From: Xanthostigma xanthostigma
Lineage: Eukaryota; Arthropoda; Insecta; Raphidioptera; Raphidiidae
DNA length: 64,000 bases
Assembly: GCA_963575645.1 (NCBI GenBank)
Contig: OY754475.1
Span: 558,001-622,000, forward strand
Direction: 5' to 3'
This document shows, piece after piece, positions 1 through 10,750 of the stretch. A program made the position numbers and the translations under genes. Numbering within the stretch: the first letter of the stretch is position 1; each line of letters opens with the position of its first letter. Below the pieces are notes generated by a model. The model had not been told where the DNA came from and made no database searches. It was given only the letters and a program-made list of their open reading frames with translations.

Positions 1-289
1 TACCGTTTTTTAGCTGCAGTGAAAAAATCGAGTCAAGCCGTTCTAAATTTCGTTTTGAAAACGTTTTATAAACTGTTGAGGTACCATTATATTTACGACG
101 AGTCACCACCGTTTTGGAATCATACCTACGCTGTTTCTAAAATAAATTACCAAATATTGAATTTCTGAGTCGATACAATTTTTCTTTTCCTCAAGTCACA
201 TTTTATCAGGACGCAATTGCTATTTTTTTAATTTTCAATGTCAAACCGTAAAGAAATGATTCCAAAATGGCGACGGTCGGTCAGTTAAT

Positions 290-1926
290 TTAAAATTGTC
301 CTCCGGATTGTTCACCTCCTTGGTGATGGTGAGGAGGATGCGCGGGAGGCGTCTTGTGAACCACTGCGTTGAATCCGTGGTGTTTGTCGGCGGTGTAGTC
401 AACGGTTCTTACTGAACCATCTGGTTCGATCTGTAACGATAATTAGAGTTGGGGAAAAAATAACTTCACGATGAAAAAATCACTGTGACAAGCCGTCTAA
501 AATAATCACTGTGATCTGACAAGAGATATCTACGTTCCAAAGTAACGTATGTCGTTTCATGTCACCGCAGTCACTACTCAGTACTCACTGTCGCTCAAAG
601 TCAACCATGAACGGAGTAGGCAAGCAACGCCGTTGTGACGTCAGACCGTGCGGGCTTGTGATGTGTGATCGACGCCACGATGATTTTTCACTGTGATTTT
701 TGTGTAACCGGAATAACAGTCACTGTGATCTCATAGTAACGACTTTTCCCATGTCTAACGATAATTCGTACTATTTTTACGAAGCCAAATAAAACAAAAA
801 GGCTAAATCCGTTGCAAGAATCTATATCCCTGTAATGTATACTATCGTACGAAAGTGGATGTTTGCTTGTCTACATTATGTTACGTTTGTCTTAATTATA
901 ATACGCGCCACAAATCTAAAAGGCTCGGAAGTTAGATGCGAATGCGGGCTTGCGCTTGTACAGTCTGTTGAAAAACTACAAACTCGCAACAAAACTAAAA
1001 TAACAACTTGATAATAGCGTACTCGACTGTACTTTAAAGCAGGAAAGCGACAAAGGCAACGGGCGATCACGGCCAATCACCGACGAGCGCACGTTCCGTC
1101 CAGGTAGCTGGGAGTCTCAACGGCTCTATAATGTGCCTTTGCGACGCTGTTTGTGACTAACTTCCGAACCTTTTAGATCCGTATTATACCTTTCATTCAG
1201 AAATTGTCGAAAATTAATTATAGCTTTTTTAAAAATTGAAAAAATCAATTCTAATATTTTTTTAAAAGGTCGATTGTGTTTCATTGAACTTACCAAAGAG
1301 TACTGTCCTTTGACGACATCGCCGTCTCTCTCTTCATGAGCAGATTTAACATCGCCTGTGTGGTAGTCGTTAACGCCATATTTGAAACTGTATTTTGGAT
1401 GCGCCTGTAAAATAAAAGCACACGTAAAAATTTAATCGTTTGGGGCAATGCATGACCGGTGATTGCGTAGATTTTTCCTTACATAATAATCGATGTGTTC
1501 TTCGTGCCCGTGACCTTCACCGACCTCTGCGCCACCTTCGCTACCCTGTCCACCGGCAAACTGCAAGTATCCGGGATATCCAGCGATACCAGCCTGTACG
1601 CTAACGCCTAAAACGAAAATAACGGCCAATACCTGCAACAATAATAATAAACTCTTCAATTTCACTTATATTTTTTGTGAGGTTAATACAAATTTAACGC
1701 CATTTTGTTTACAACGTTTGTTGTAATCGTTTTTAGGTGCTACCTCAAAATAGCTGTAGCGCGTTTTTTTTTAATAATCGAAAAGTTTTAATGCCAAGTT
1801 CAATTTTTTAACTTCGAAATAATTGGGTAAGCCATAAACACGTTAATTGATGTATTTTAGTCACTTTTTGTCAAAAAAAAAATCACTCCAGACGGAAACA
1901 AAAATACTTACAGATAAGTAACCCAT
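290..1926 (-). CDS. RR-2 cuticular protein, 4 exons, 138 aa
   Basis: Structural protein of the cuticle, predicted to bind chitin after secretion. Exons on the minus strand are 1926-1912, 1632-1483, 1404-1294 and 430-290; each junction is GT-AG in phase 0 and together they give 139 codons including TAA. Exon 1 holds only MGYLS, the usual tiny first exon of insect cuticular genes. A hydrophobic signal stretch ([14 protein letters not shown]) follows. Exons 3 and 4 carry the RR-2 form of the chitin-binding domain: [30 protein letters not shown], then [14 protein letters not shown] and GFNAVVH. The C-terminus is His/Pro/Gly-rich. The last intron is long (about 860 bp) and holds a MITE. The family assignment rests on strong motif matches; the exact orthologue is unknown. 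Confidence 0.95.
897..1189. mobile_element. MITE family A, copy 1
   Basis: A 293-bp element inside the last intron of the first cuticular gene. Its ends are inverted repeats sharing ATCTAAAAGG, then TCGGAAGTTAG. A second copy lies at 44668-44992 in the same orientation with near-identical interior. No coding capacity is seen. Duplicated TA or TATA at the ends is possible but not proven. Confidence 0.75.
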
Positions 1927-2013
1927 TTTAAAAAAAATAATTTCTTTTGTTTTAATCTAGTTAACTCCACAAAGACAAGTTCATGTGTGATATGAAGTGA
2001 AATTGCCACTCAT

Positions 2014-2022
2014 CCTTTTATA
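2014..2022 (-). promoter_or_regulatory. TATA box of the first cuticular gene
   Basis: The minus strand reads TATAAAAGG about 90 bp upstream of the ATG at 1926. A start site near 1990 would give a short 5' leader. No clear CAGT initiator is visible at the expected distance. Confidence 0.65.
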
Positions 2023-2029
2023 TGTAACA

Positions 2030-3640
2030 ATTAACTTATTAGACAGAAACGAGTGCATCTCCAATTGCTTCAGTTGAAAAAGGAGGCAACTATATTCCTC
2101 GTTCATTATTAGAGAGCGTTGTACTTTAGTTGTAGCTCATCGATTGTTTACATCTAATTATTGCAACTGTCTTTCTCTTCATTCCATTCACTTGACTTGA
2201 AAAAGACTGAAAAAGGAATAGATTTAACAGTTGATTGTTGTGTGTGTCTCGCTTACACTCGACTAACAAAATGGCAGGTGCAAGCAAGATGGACGCACTA
2301 AAATAATAAATGTGCTATTCATGTTTATACACTTGTTATTTTTACATGCAACTGAACATGTATGTTACATATGGCATGCAAGAAATAATGATATTGATTT
2401 TCTAATTGTTGGAATTGACCATTATTTAAATTAACAATTGACATGAGACGATAAATTTCAAATTTCGTATGTTTTCTAGGTTATGTTTCTTCAAACATAT
2501 TGTACTGTGACAGTTCAATAATAACATTTATTTATTTATTTAAGGTTTCGTTAATTATACGAATAAATTATCCATTTTGACTAACTTCTAAAATAAAAAT
2601 ATAAACAATATACAAGAGAAACTTCTAACTTTAATCGTTCTGTGCAAAGCATACGAAGTCGCTCATTGATTGTCGTTTGTTTTATCTAAACAAAAGAATT
2701 ATTTAATTGAAAAAGATTTTTTTTCTAAATGGAGTGAAACTTAATATTTGTATTTTAATTAAGACTGGCTACCTACTACTTGATATTGCAATTTATGTAT
2801 CGAATACTTTGAAAGTTCCAAATTACATAAATTTGATCGTAAAAATTATAAATTGTAATTAGCTATAATTGTAATGATACTGTTGAACCCTTAGGTACAG
2901 CGTGTTCAATAAATATTGTTTTCATGCTTAGAAATATTTCATTTGAAGATACACTCGAGTGCAAAAAAAATGGACACACGGTACTTTTGTTAATTGTTAT
3001 GCTTGATTCTTAATCATATTTTTGTTTCGGGTGAACTAACTTATTATGATTTTACGAACAAATAAAAAAATACATGCTGCAAAATCGCTTATTAATTAGA
3101 GATGTTTTGAAATCAAACCTCAGGGCTGTCCAAACAGTTAAAACAAAAATACTTAAAGAATTTATTAATGTTTGTTAATTTTTTATATGATCAACAAACT
3201 CTTTACTTCACACTTTCTTTAATTGGACAGGTAATATTAATTACCAATTATTATATTTAAGCGTGTGCGAAATGTGTTTAAAAAAAAACTTTCGAAATCT
3301 GTGTAATATTAAAATTATTTGGGCAACGAACCATATACTAATTTAAAGCAAGAACTATTTTAATTTTTTTTTTCATAGCCTCCAAGTTTTCAGATAAAAC
3401 TACCGCATTTTGGGGACAATCAATGTAAAATCAAGTAGAGCGCTCGCGGCGATTGTAAATAGAGGTCACGTGTGAAACAAGTGAAAATAATAATAACATG
3501 CATTTGTTTCACGTTAGCAACGTATCAGAGTCACTTTCGTGTCATCTGCCGCATGACATATGGCTAAAAAGCCACACGCGATTTAAACTCTGGAATATTG
3601 AAGTTTAGAGAAGAGTCAATACACTTTTATTCTGAAAAAA
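2030..3640. other. intergenic, no gene seen
   Basis: AT-rich spacer upstream of the first cuticular gene. I see no coding exon here, only homopolymer runs and a short TTTA-type simple repeat near 2525-2542. Confidence 0.6.
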
Positions 3641-3643
3641 AAA

Positions 3644-3900
3644 ATTGGTTGTCTGTAAAGTCGGTTTACGGACGATAGTTTTACGTGATAACGTATTCCG
3701 CTCGAATATCATATTTAATAATACATAACCTAAATTTTAGTAGCTGTCAAACTATATTTTTACCGACTCTCTATCGCTTATACTGCGCTCTCGCTTGCAC
3801 GCACAGGGTCAGGCGGAACGTGACACTTTTCGGAACGTTAGACTTTTTCGTGCGTGCAGCCGGTGTTTCATCAATTTATAAGACGTTATCACGTCAAAAA
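3644..3900 (+). mobile_element. repeat family B, copy 1
   Basis: Begins with ATTGGTTGTCTGTAAAGTCG after an A-run and ends with CGTTATCACGTCAAAAA. Near the left end lies TTTTACGTGATAACG, the inverse of the right end, so the termini are subterminal inverted repeats. The first 40 bp also fold on themselves (GTCTGTAAA against TTTACGGAC). Other copies lie at 26535-27109, 30301-30527, 41554-41769 and 48281-48419. It is non-autonomous, with no transposase. Confidence 0.75.
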
Positions 3901-3903
3901 CAG

Positions 3904-4258
3904 AAGTACTAACGAAATACTAATAAAACTAATAAAAAAAGAACTTAAACGACATTAATATATTTATTTTATAAAACAATAAATAACAAATAAAAAATAT
4001 ACTGGTATCCATTTTGAAAATTCGGAATTGCCCATTCGTTTTTGAGCTGTTTCTTGCATTAAATTTTTATTTTAACCGGAACATTAATTGTTTGTAGAAC
4101 AGATTTTACTTAGACAGTCACACAGAGTTACTACGATTTTTTGTAAAATGTATAAAAAACAACTTTGATAACAATTTTTCGTTCTTCCCCGGGTGTAAAT
4201 CGAATACGCCCCTTCCTCGTATACGCGGCCATAAACGCCCTTGAAACGTCCCCTATTA
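3904..4258. repeat. left arm of 2-kb inverted repeat
   Basis: About 350 bp that match the reverse complement of 5624-5970 with scattered differences. The arm starts directly after repeat B copy 1 and ends about 17 bp beyond the stop codon of the RING gene, so it forms that gene's 3' flank or 3' UTR. Confidence 0.85.
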
Positions 4259-4274
4259 AGAAAAAAAATGGCGT

Positions 4275-7200
4275 TCAGTGAATGGTTACGTTGAGCAAGA
4301 ACGGTTTGTTGCAGTTGCTCGTAATTGCATCGAACGCAGCCCTGTTGATTGCCAGATTGTTGCCGCCGCAATATATCGCTTTGGGTTGTTGATTGTCGCG
4401 CAGCGAGTTGATCGGACCTCGAAACAGGTGGTTTCGAGTGTGTTCGATGTCTTGCAGTTCTATCGTGCATCTTATCGGAATGTCCATCTCGATTCCCGAT
4501 ACCCAAATCTGGTGTTAGATAATAAATAGAGAAACTATAATTAATAACTCCAAATGTATTATTTTTTAATATCAAATTAATACTTTAACCAAGTTCTGGG
4601 AGCTACAGGCTTGAAATAGAGGAGCTACGGTTAAAAATTAACATGTGCGAGAAATAAGCAAAAAACTTTTTTCTTCTTAATTTTCTCTCCTCTGGGATCA
4701 AAATTAAAAAAATCGGGCGACGTTAGGATTTAAGTTACCCGAAGACGAATCGAACAAAAAAAAGTTTATTTAAAATCGATTAAGGCGTTTGGGCTGGACT
4801 CACAGGTTCACAGACAAAGCGAGTACATATAGGCGCTTCCGGCTAAAGCTTGGGTGGCGCCTATAAAAAAACCTTCTCCGCACAAACGACGACCTTACCA
4901 TAAAAAAATCATTGAAGCAAGTTTCCGCGTCTATAATATTACTGGTCGCTTTAATTTTGGAACTCGCGTCGCCCTTGTTTTCCCTTTTCGTAGCTGCGTT
5001 CTGATCCTCGTCGCTGCTGTAGCACAGTCCTTCCAACGTGGCGACCGGAAACTGAATGTGAGCGATCATCAGAATCAGAGGAACGCGAGCGTCGAATTTA
5101 CAATTGTTGTGCGAATGTGACGCCAAACACTGTTGGTGGTTCTTCTTGTCGTTCTGATTGCGATCCGACGAACCGAGCTTCTTGTCCCCGACGAGAAGCA
5201 GTCCGATTTGATGGACGAACTCGCGAGATGTGAAGTTTTTTGAGTTGATGCTGAAATGGGTTTTTTCTTCGTGACTGGTCTGTGAACAGAAGATTTTATT
5301 TATTACAGGATGCTCCTTTATCGGATATCCAAACTTTATTCAAAGGATATTCAGATTTTATATGACCTTCAATTGTTGGACGTCGGCGTGTTCGAATTGG
5401 AAATGGGAAGCGAAGGACGTTACGGCAACCATTCGACGACAGCCCGGGTTTGGGCAAGTAATAGGCCTGGGAAAAATAAAATATACGTAATATATCTACG
5501 AACCTTTAAAAGTCTCGATTGGGTTATTAAAAGTTAATCAGTTAGCAAGCATCCTATATTAATTTTTTTGCACGTAATCATAGTCATAAAAATTGAAAAA
5601 TTAATGGCGAAAGAATTTTTGTAATAGGTGACGTTTCAAGGGCATTTAAGGTCGTGTATACGAGGTAGGGGCGTATTCGATTTACACCCGGGGAAGAACG
5701 AAAAATTGAAATCAAAGTTGTGTTTTATACTTTTACAAAAAATCGTAGTAACTCTGTGTGACCGTCTAAGTGAAATCTGTTCTACAAACAATTAATGTTC
5801 CGGTTTAAATAAAAATTTAATGCAAGAAACAGCTCAAAAACGAATGGGCAATTCCGAATTTTCAAAATGGATACCAGTATATTTTTTATTTGTTATTTAT
5901 TGTTTTATAAAATAATTAATATATTAATGTCGTTTAATTTCTCATTTTATTACTTTTTCGTTAGTACTTAATATTCAAGGTACAATTTGTAGTAACTAAG
6001 AATATAGTAATTGAGACTAAAAATAATGTTTTTAGTATCCCAATTAAGATCCTGTTTAAAATCGATTTGAATAGAAGAAAAATAGTATATTGTGCGACTA
6101 GTGAGAGAAGAAGAAGATTCCATGAGCGTGAAATTTGCCGCACGAGCTTAGCGAGTGCGGTAACACGCGAGTGGAATATTCTTCTTCGATCAATATTTTA
6201 TTCTACTAGCACGAGTAATATGTAATCGGGGCCCTGATAAAAGAGGGAAAAATAATAAATCACTTCATTGATTCACGTACCCACCGCCCTCGATGCACAC
6301 AAGATGGCCCTGACTTTCGCTGAATTGCGATGCTGTTTTCATATTATATACAAATCGCTACCGCGTTCCTATTGGTCCAGAAACTATGCAGTTATTATTC
6401 ATTATTGTACTGCTTTCGCTCGCTACTGCGTTCCTATTGGTCCAGAAAATTCATTATCGTACAGTACGGCTCATTATTAGCACTCTACGCGTCAACATGA
6501 AGTAATTTATTATTTCTCCCGAATTAGGCTATTGAAAAAAAATAATTATCGATTTTTTTATTGTATTTTAAAACTTTATTATAAATAATATTGATAATCG
6601 ATGCGAAAAACTTTCAAAAAAATTTTTTTAAATTAATTATAAGCAATTTAAAATTGATAAAATATTAAAAAAAAATCACGTGACTGCAAACGCACTAAAA
6701 TTGTTTTTGACAGTTGTGACGTCATAATGGTAAAATGTATATACGCAGTATACTATCAATGGCTTCTACATGTGTATTGACTAAAACATTATGACGTCAC
6801 ATTATGTTCGGGAAATGTCAGCGCGTTCTCGGAACTGGGTACAAAAATTTATTTTTGATTTGATATAACTTTTGAATATAACGAAAAAAAAAAATAGTTT
6901 TGTTATAAAACTTATATACGATCTTTCCATTTATGACAAAAAAAAATTTCATTCAAAAGCCCAATTTAGCAGGGCCCCGAAATTATATATTACTCACGCG
7001 TGTTGAATAAATAAATTTAATTCCCAACCTTCTGGAGATTCCGCGCAAGCTCAGTATCGATTTGGTTCCGTTCGTATTGACGCTATAAACCGAATCGGTG
7101 TCGTTTCCGATCATGTCGTCGAGCATTTCTTTTTTCAAAATCCACTTTGTTCGATCGGTTCCTATTCCGGCAATTGCATGGATTGACTGCATGTTATTAT

Positions 7201-8469
7201 TAGCGAATAGATTTTTCACCGACTCGGGCGATTTCGATCGATTTCGTGGCGGTCGCGAATTTGAACGATGGCGTCTGGAACATTTTTTCGATGCCACCGA
7301 CATTTCGCGCGGCGATCGCGTCGAAGGCGGATTCACGTAAATTTGCTGTAACAGTTGTTCGACCACCGTGTTTCTATTGTCTGTTATTTCGGACTCACAT
7401 TCTCGACACGTGATCTTTGAACCTGCGAAAATTATATTAAAAGTAGATTTTTTAACCGACGAAAAACAAAAACGGAGGAGGTTCTCAAGTCGACACGTAT
7501 ATTTTTTTTTATGTATGACCACGCATAACTTTTTACAGAGTAGTCCGATCTTGATAATTATTTTTTTATTGAATAGGGTATACCTCGAAGTTGGTCTCAT
7601 ATAAATTTGGAAAAAAAATTCCTACCCTAAGGGCGGGAAAATAGGGGTGATTTATTGTTCACTCACAGATTTTCATGCTGAGTTGTGTATTACAATTATA
7701 AATTATATAGCCACAAAAAATTATAAAATAAAAACTTTTTAACAAAAAAATTAAACCGCCGAAAAACTGAAAAGCAAAAAATAATAAATCTTTTTATTTA
7801 ACTAAGTTCTATCTAAGTAGTTGGACGTATGTGACAGTCTAGTATATCTAAGTAATTTTGAGTCGGCGTCAAACAATCAATGAACAAAGATCATTAAAAG
7901 AAATAACCAAATCAAATTAACAATAATACGTGAAATCTCCAGCGATAAACATTAATATTCCAAACATGCACTCTCCACACGACCATTCGCAAAGACGTGT
8001 GCCCTCAGTGTGTGCCCGTTCGGGTTGCTCTGTCGTTGACATTAACTTTGTGAACGCTCAGAGATTTCCGGCGAAGGATTGTTGACGCCGACTCAAAATT
8101 ACTTAGATATACTAGACTGTCACATACGTTCAACTACTTAGATATAACTTAGTAAAATAAAAAGATTTATTATTTTTTGCTTTTCAGTTTTTCGGCGGTT
8201 TAATTTTTTTGTTAAAAAGTTTTTATTTCGGAACATATTGCCGTTTGTAGATTATTTACGCTCGAAAACCAATGTGCATTAAATGTCAGATTTATGTCAA
8301 AAAGAAAAGGCATTTAGTCGTTTTGTTCTTTACCTGGACATTCGTGGGTGAGTACGGCAAAACAAGACGCGCAAATAATGTGCCCAGTTTTGCAGTTAAA
8401 AACGGGGGTCGTGCTCGGGAAATGGTGACAGCAGACACAAACCAAAAGTTGTTGCCAATTTTCAGACAT
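4275..8469 (-). CDS. RING and zinc-finger protein, 5 exons, 414 aa
   Basis: Likely E3 ubiquitin ligase. Minus-strand exons are 8469-8334, 7422-7029, 5466-5367, 5279-4899 and 4508-4275. Phases match at all four junctions and the total is 415 codons with the stop. Residues about 11-56 form a RING finger split by intron 1: CVCC, then C-x3-H (CKTGH), C-x2-C (CASC) and C-x2-C (CREC). A basic Ser/Arg-rich linker follows. Exon 3 gives a second zinc-finger-like motif, CPNPGCRRMV with a downstream H-x5-H, as in SIAH-type fingers. The C-terminal 200 residues, with several Cys, resemble no family I can name firmly; an insect DUF4729-type domain is possible but from memory. Exon 2 can be read through its donor to a stop at 6983, inside a transposon, so a truncated isoform is conceivable. 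The exon 2 and exon 3 donors are weak. Confidence 0.8.
5624..5970. repeat. right arm of 2-kb inverted repeat
   Basis: Reverse complement of 3904-4258. It lies in intron 2 of the RING gene, about 160 bp upstream of exon 3. The two arms therefore enclose exons 3, 4 and 5 and their introns. Confidence 0.85.
6213..6995. mobile_element. DNA element with GGGGCCCTG terminal repeats
   Basis: The ends are inverted: GAGTAATATGTAAT then CGGGGCCCTG on the left, with the inverse on the right. It sits in intron 2 of the RING gene. The interior is AT-rich, with GACGTCA-type motifs and no transposase. A truncated, inverted relative of the interior lies at about 29395-29875. Target duplication is not clear. 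Confidence 0.7.
7727..8228. mobile_element. foldback element, 150-bp arms
   Basis: Arms at about 7727-7876 and 8078-8228 are near-perfect inverse copies around a 200-bp loop. The element fills most of intron 1 of the RING gene. No coding region is visible. Confidence 0.85.
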
Positions 8470-8965
8470 TTTCAACAAAACCAAAACATTGAAGCCGCAA
8501 ATTCGTTCAGTAAAATTATTGGATATTTGTGAATCACAAATTTGCAGATATATTGTTCATTCTTTTTTAAAATGCTGTGATCAAAAAGCTGATAAGCTTG
8601 CTTACGACTGAAAAAAAAAATAATAAAAATTTTGAAATGTCATTTTTTATGATAATAATACATTTTTTGTTTCTATGATTACGAGTTGCTTTTGAAGAAA
8701 AATAAAAGAGCAAGATAGTTCCAACAATAAATTTATTTTACTTACCTTGATGTGACTTATTTAAATTCATCTGAAATTTTATGTTACTTAGAAAATCGCG
8801 CAGGAAAAAATAAAATACTTCATTTCTTTAAGTACTTCTTTTACTAATATTAATTATTATTTGAAAAAATATATATAAATTAAAATAAATACAATCACAA
8901 TTGATTTTTAATTTTGCTTCTAGTAATCTATTTTATGAAATATGAGCAAAAATAAATAGTACAAT

Positions 8966-10296
8966 TTATAAATAATTATTACTGGAATACTGCTCTGTTT
9001 GCGGTATGTAATAATAATTATATAACCGCCCTCCATTTCTGTTCTGTAAATCATCCGCCATTTTATTATATTGCCCGCCATTTGAAGGCCTATATCTTCC
9101 GTTTGACCTCTGTCGCTCCGTATTTAACCTCTCTATCGAACCGTAACCGCCATTTTGTATATCCAAAGAATTATAACCTTGGTTTGACCTTTGTACATCG
9201 ATTGGTCTTCTGTACTGGTCGCTAACAATTCTGTCGCCGATATTATTTTGTTGTTGGTTGACAACAGCGGCTGACATTTCTTGAGACATAACCGAATTGT
9301 CGTACTCGGGATAATTTTCATAGGACGGCTGTTCAACTGTTTTTGTGAAACGTTGACGTGTATTTTCTATTCTCGCCCTGCGTCAACAAAAACTAAGTTA
9401 AAAAAAAAGACGGGTTGCACTCCGGGAGTGCTGGCGGAAGTGAAAACTTGCATATTAACGTCTTACGAATTATCGCTCAAAATGGTTTGTATCATAGATT
9501 GCATTTTTATGTACGATATTTCAACGCTAGATGTCTGAATTTTCGATCAAAATGGTTTATATTATAGATTGCATTTTTATGTATACGATATTTCAACGCT
9601 AGATGTCTAACGTTGTATAAATGAAAATTTTCGATCAGGTCACGTGTCCTGACGCGGTCACGTGACCTGACGAGAGTTTAACATTTTTTACCCATTACAA
9701 AAAAAGTGTACAACGCCGCTAAAGAAGTTTTCACTTCAAAAAATCTTCCAATATAAATAGTTACAAGAATTTGGTTATACTAACCTATAACCTAAATGAT
9801 CCGCAATATAATGAACGATATGGACGTTTCCATCCGATTGGACGTAACCATAACTTCCCGTTACACTTCCGTTGGCGTGTTTTTCTTCTGATCGGAATTG
9901 AACGTTCCCCGTTGCGGGATCTTCGATATCGTATCCCCAGGCGTAAGTTCCGGGTCCTTCCGGCTCGTGTATGTTGTAATTCCCCCATTCCGCCAAGCTC
10001 AAACGTGAATGTCTATTGTTGACCGGATCCACGGTCTGTTGTTGTTGACCATTGTACTGTTGATCGCTTCTTGAATTGAAGTAATTATTAGCGACAACGG
10101 ACGGTTGGCGCCGATTGTTGAAATTTTGATTGTAAGCGGGAAGTGGTTGAATATTTCCAGTTAAAAACGGTGTCACTAGAGCAGTCGTTCTTTTAAGCAA
10201 AATTGAGATAAAAATCGCCGATATCTGGAACAATAAAATTTAATTAATTATTATTCGAACTTAATTGGATTGAATAATTTCTTACGGTGATTTTAT
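8966..10296 (-). CDS. RR-1-like cuticular protein, start codon missing
   Basis: Secreted chitin-binding cuticular protein. Minus-strand exons are 10224-9785 and 9377-8966, joined through AG|G to make Arg in LGYRARI; they encode 283 residues and a TAA. A hydrophobic start (ISAIFISILL) follows the acceptor at 10225, so a short first exon is expected. The only fitting donor (GTAAGA, 10285-10280) is preceded by ATAAAATCACC at 10296-10286. One extra G would make ATG AAA ATC ACC, but as written there is no ATG and a stop lies upstream in frame. The chitin-binding domain reads GTYAWGYDI, FRSEEKHANGSVTGSYGYV, DGNVHIVHYIAD, LGYRA. The C-terminus is Asn/Gln/Arg/Gly/Tyr-rich. It may be a start-lost allele or pseudogene, a base-call error, or use a distant first exon. 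Confidence 0.8.
9409..9746 (+). mobile_element. repeat family C, copy 1
   Basis: Starts GACGGGTTGCACTCCGGGAG and ends AAGTTTTCACTTCAAAAAA. The start contains a perfect hairpin (GCACTCC/GGGAGTGC in other copies) and AGAAGTGAAAACTT, the inverse of the right end. It lies in the last intron of the second cuticular gene. Other copies are at 10492-10750, 35673-35980 (inverted) and 51105-51370. This copy carries an internal partial duplication around 9540-9600. Confidence 0.75.
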
Positions 10297-10491
10297 GCAG
10301 ATTAAGAGAGCTTGATGGTCAAAATTGTGAAGTATTTATTTTGAAAAAAAAACTTCTCAACTTTGTTATTTAATCATTATCGACAGCAAAAACTAAAATA
10401 TGTTTTTGCTGAAGATGAGAGAAGAGCTTTTGAAACATTGTTGAAAAAAATTGTGTATAAGAAGTGACTAAATTGTTTTTTATCTAAAAAA

Positions 10492-10750
10492 GACGGGTTG
10501 CACTTCGGGAGTGCCGGCAGAAGTGAAAACATGAATATTAACGTCTTACGAATTTTCGATCAAAATGGTTTGTATCATAGATTGCATTTTTATGTACGAT
10601 ATTTCAACGCTAGATGTCTAACGTTGTATAAATTAGAGAGTTTTCTCGCTCACCCAGTTCTTACTTTACCTAACGCCTGACGCGAGTTTAACATTTTTTA
10701 CCCATTACAAAAAAGTGTACAACGCCGCTAAAGAAGTTTTCACTTCAAAA
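10492..10750 (+). mobile_element. repeat family C, copy 2
   Basis: Same orientation as the copy at 9409-9746. It sits about 200 bp upstream of the expected first exon of the second cuticular gene, so it borders that gene's promoter. Confidence 0.75.

Noticed and set aside
4084-4575. A longer minus-strand frame over exon 5 of the RING gene
   Set aside because: It uses a different frame, runs into the repeat arm and has no phase link to exon 4.
5310-5537. A plus-strand open frame of 75 codons
   Set aside because: The minus strand here gives CPNPGCRRMV with a strong acceptor and correct phase, so the plus frame is a shadow.
6983-7600. A single 205-codon reading on the minus strand
   Set aside because: The part above 7422 is intron 1 and the part below 7029 is best read as intron 2; only 7422-7029 is exon.
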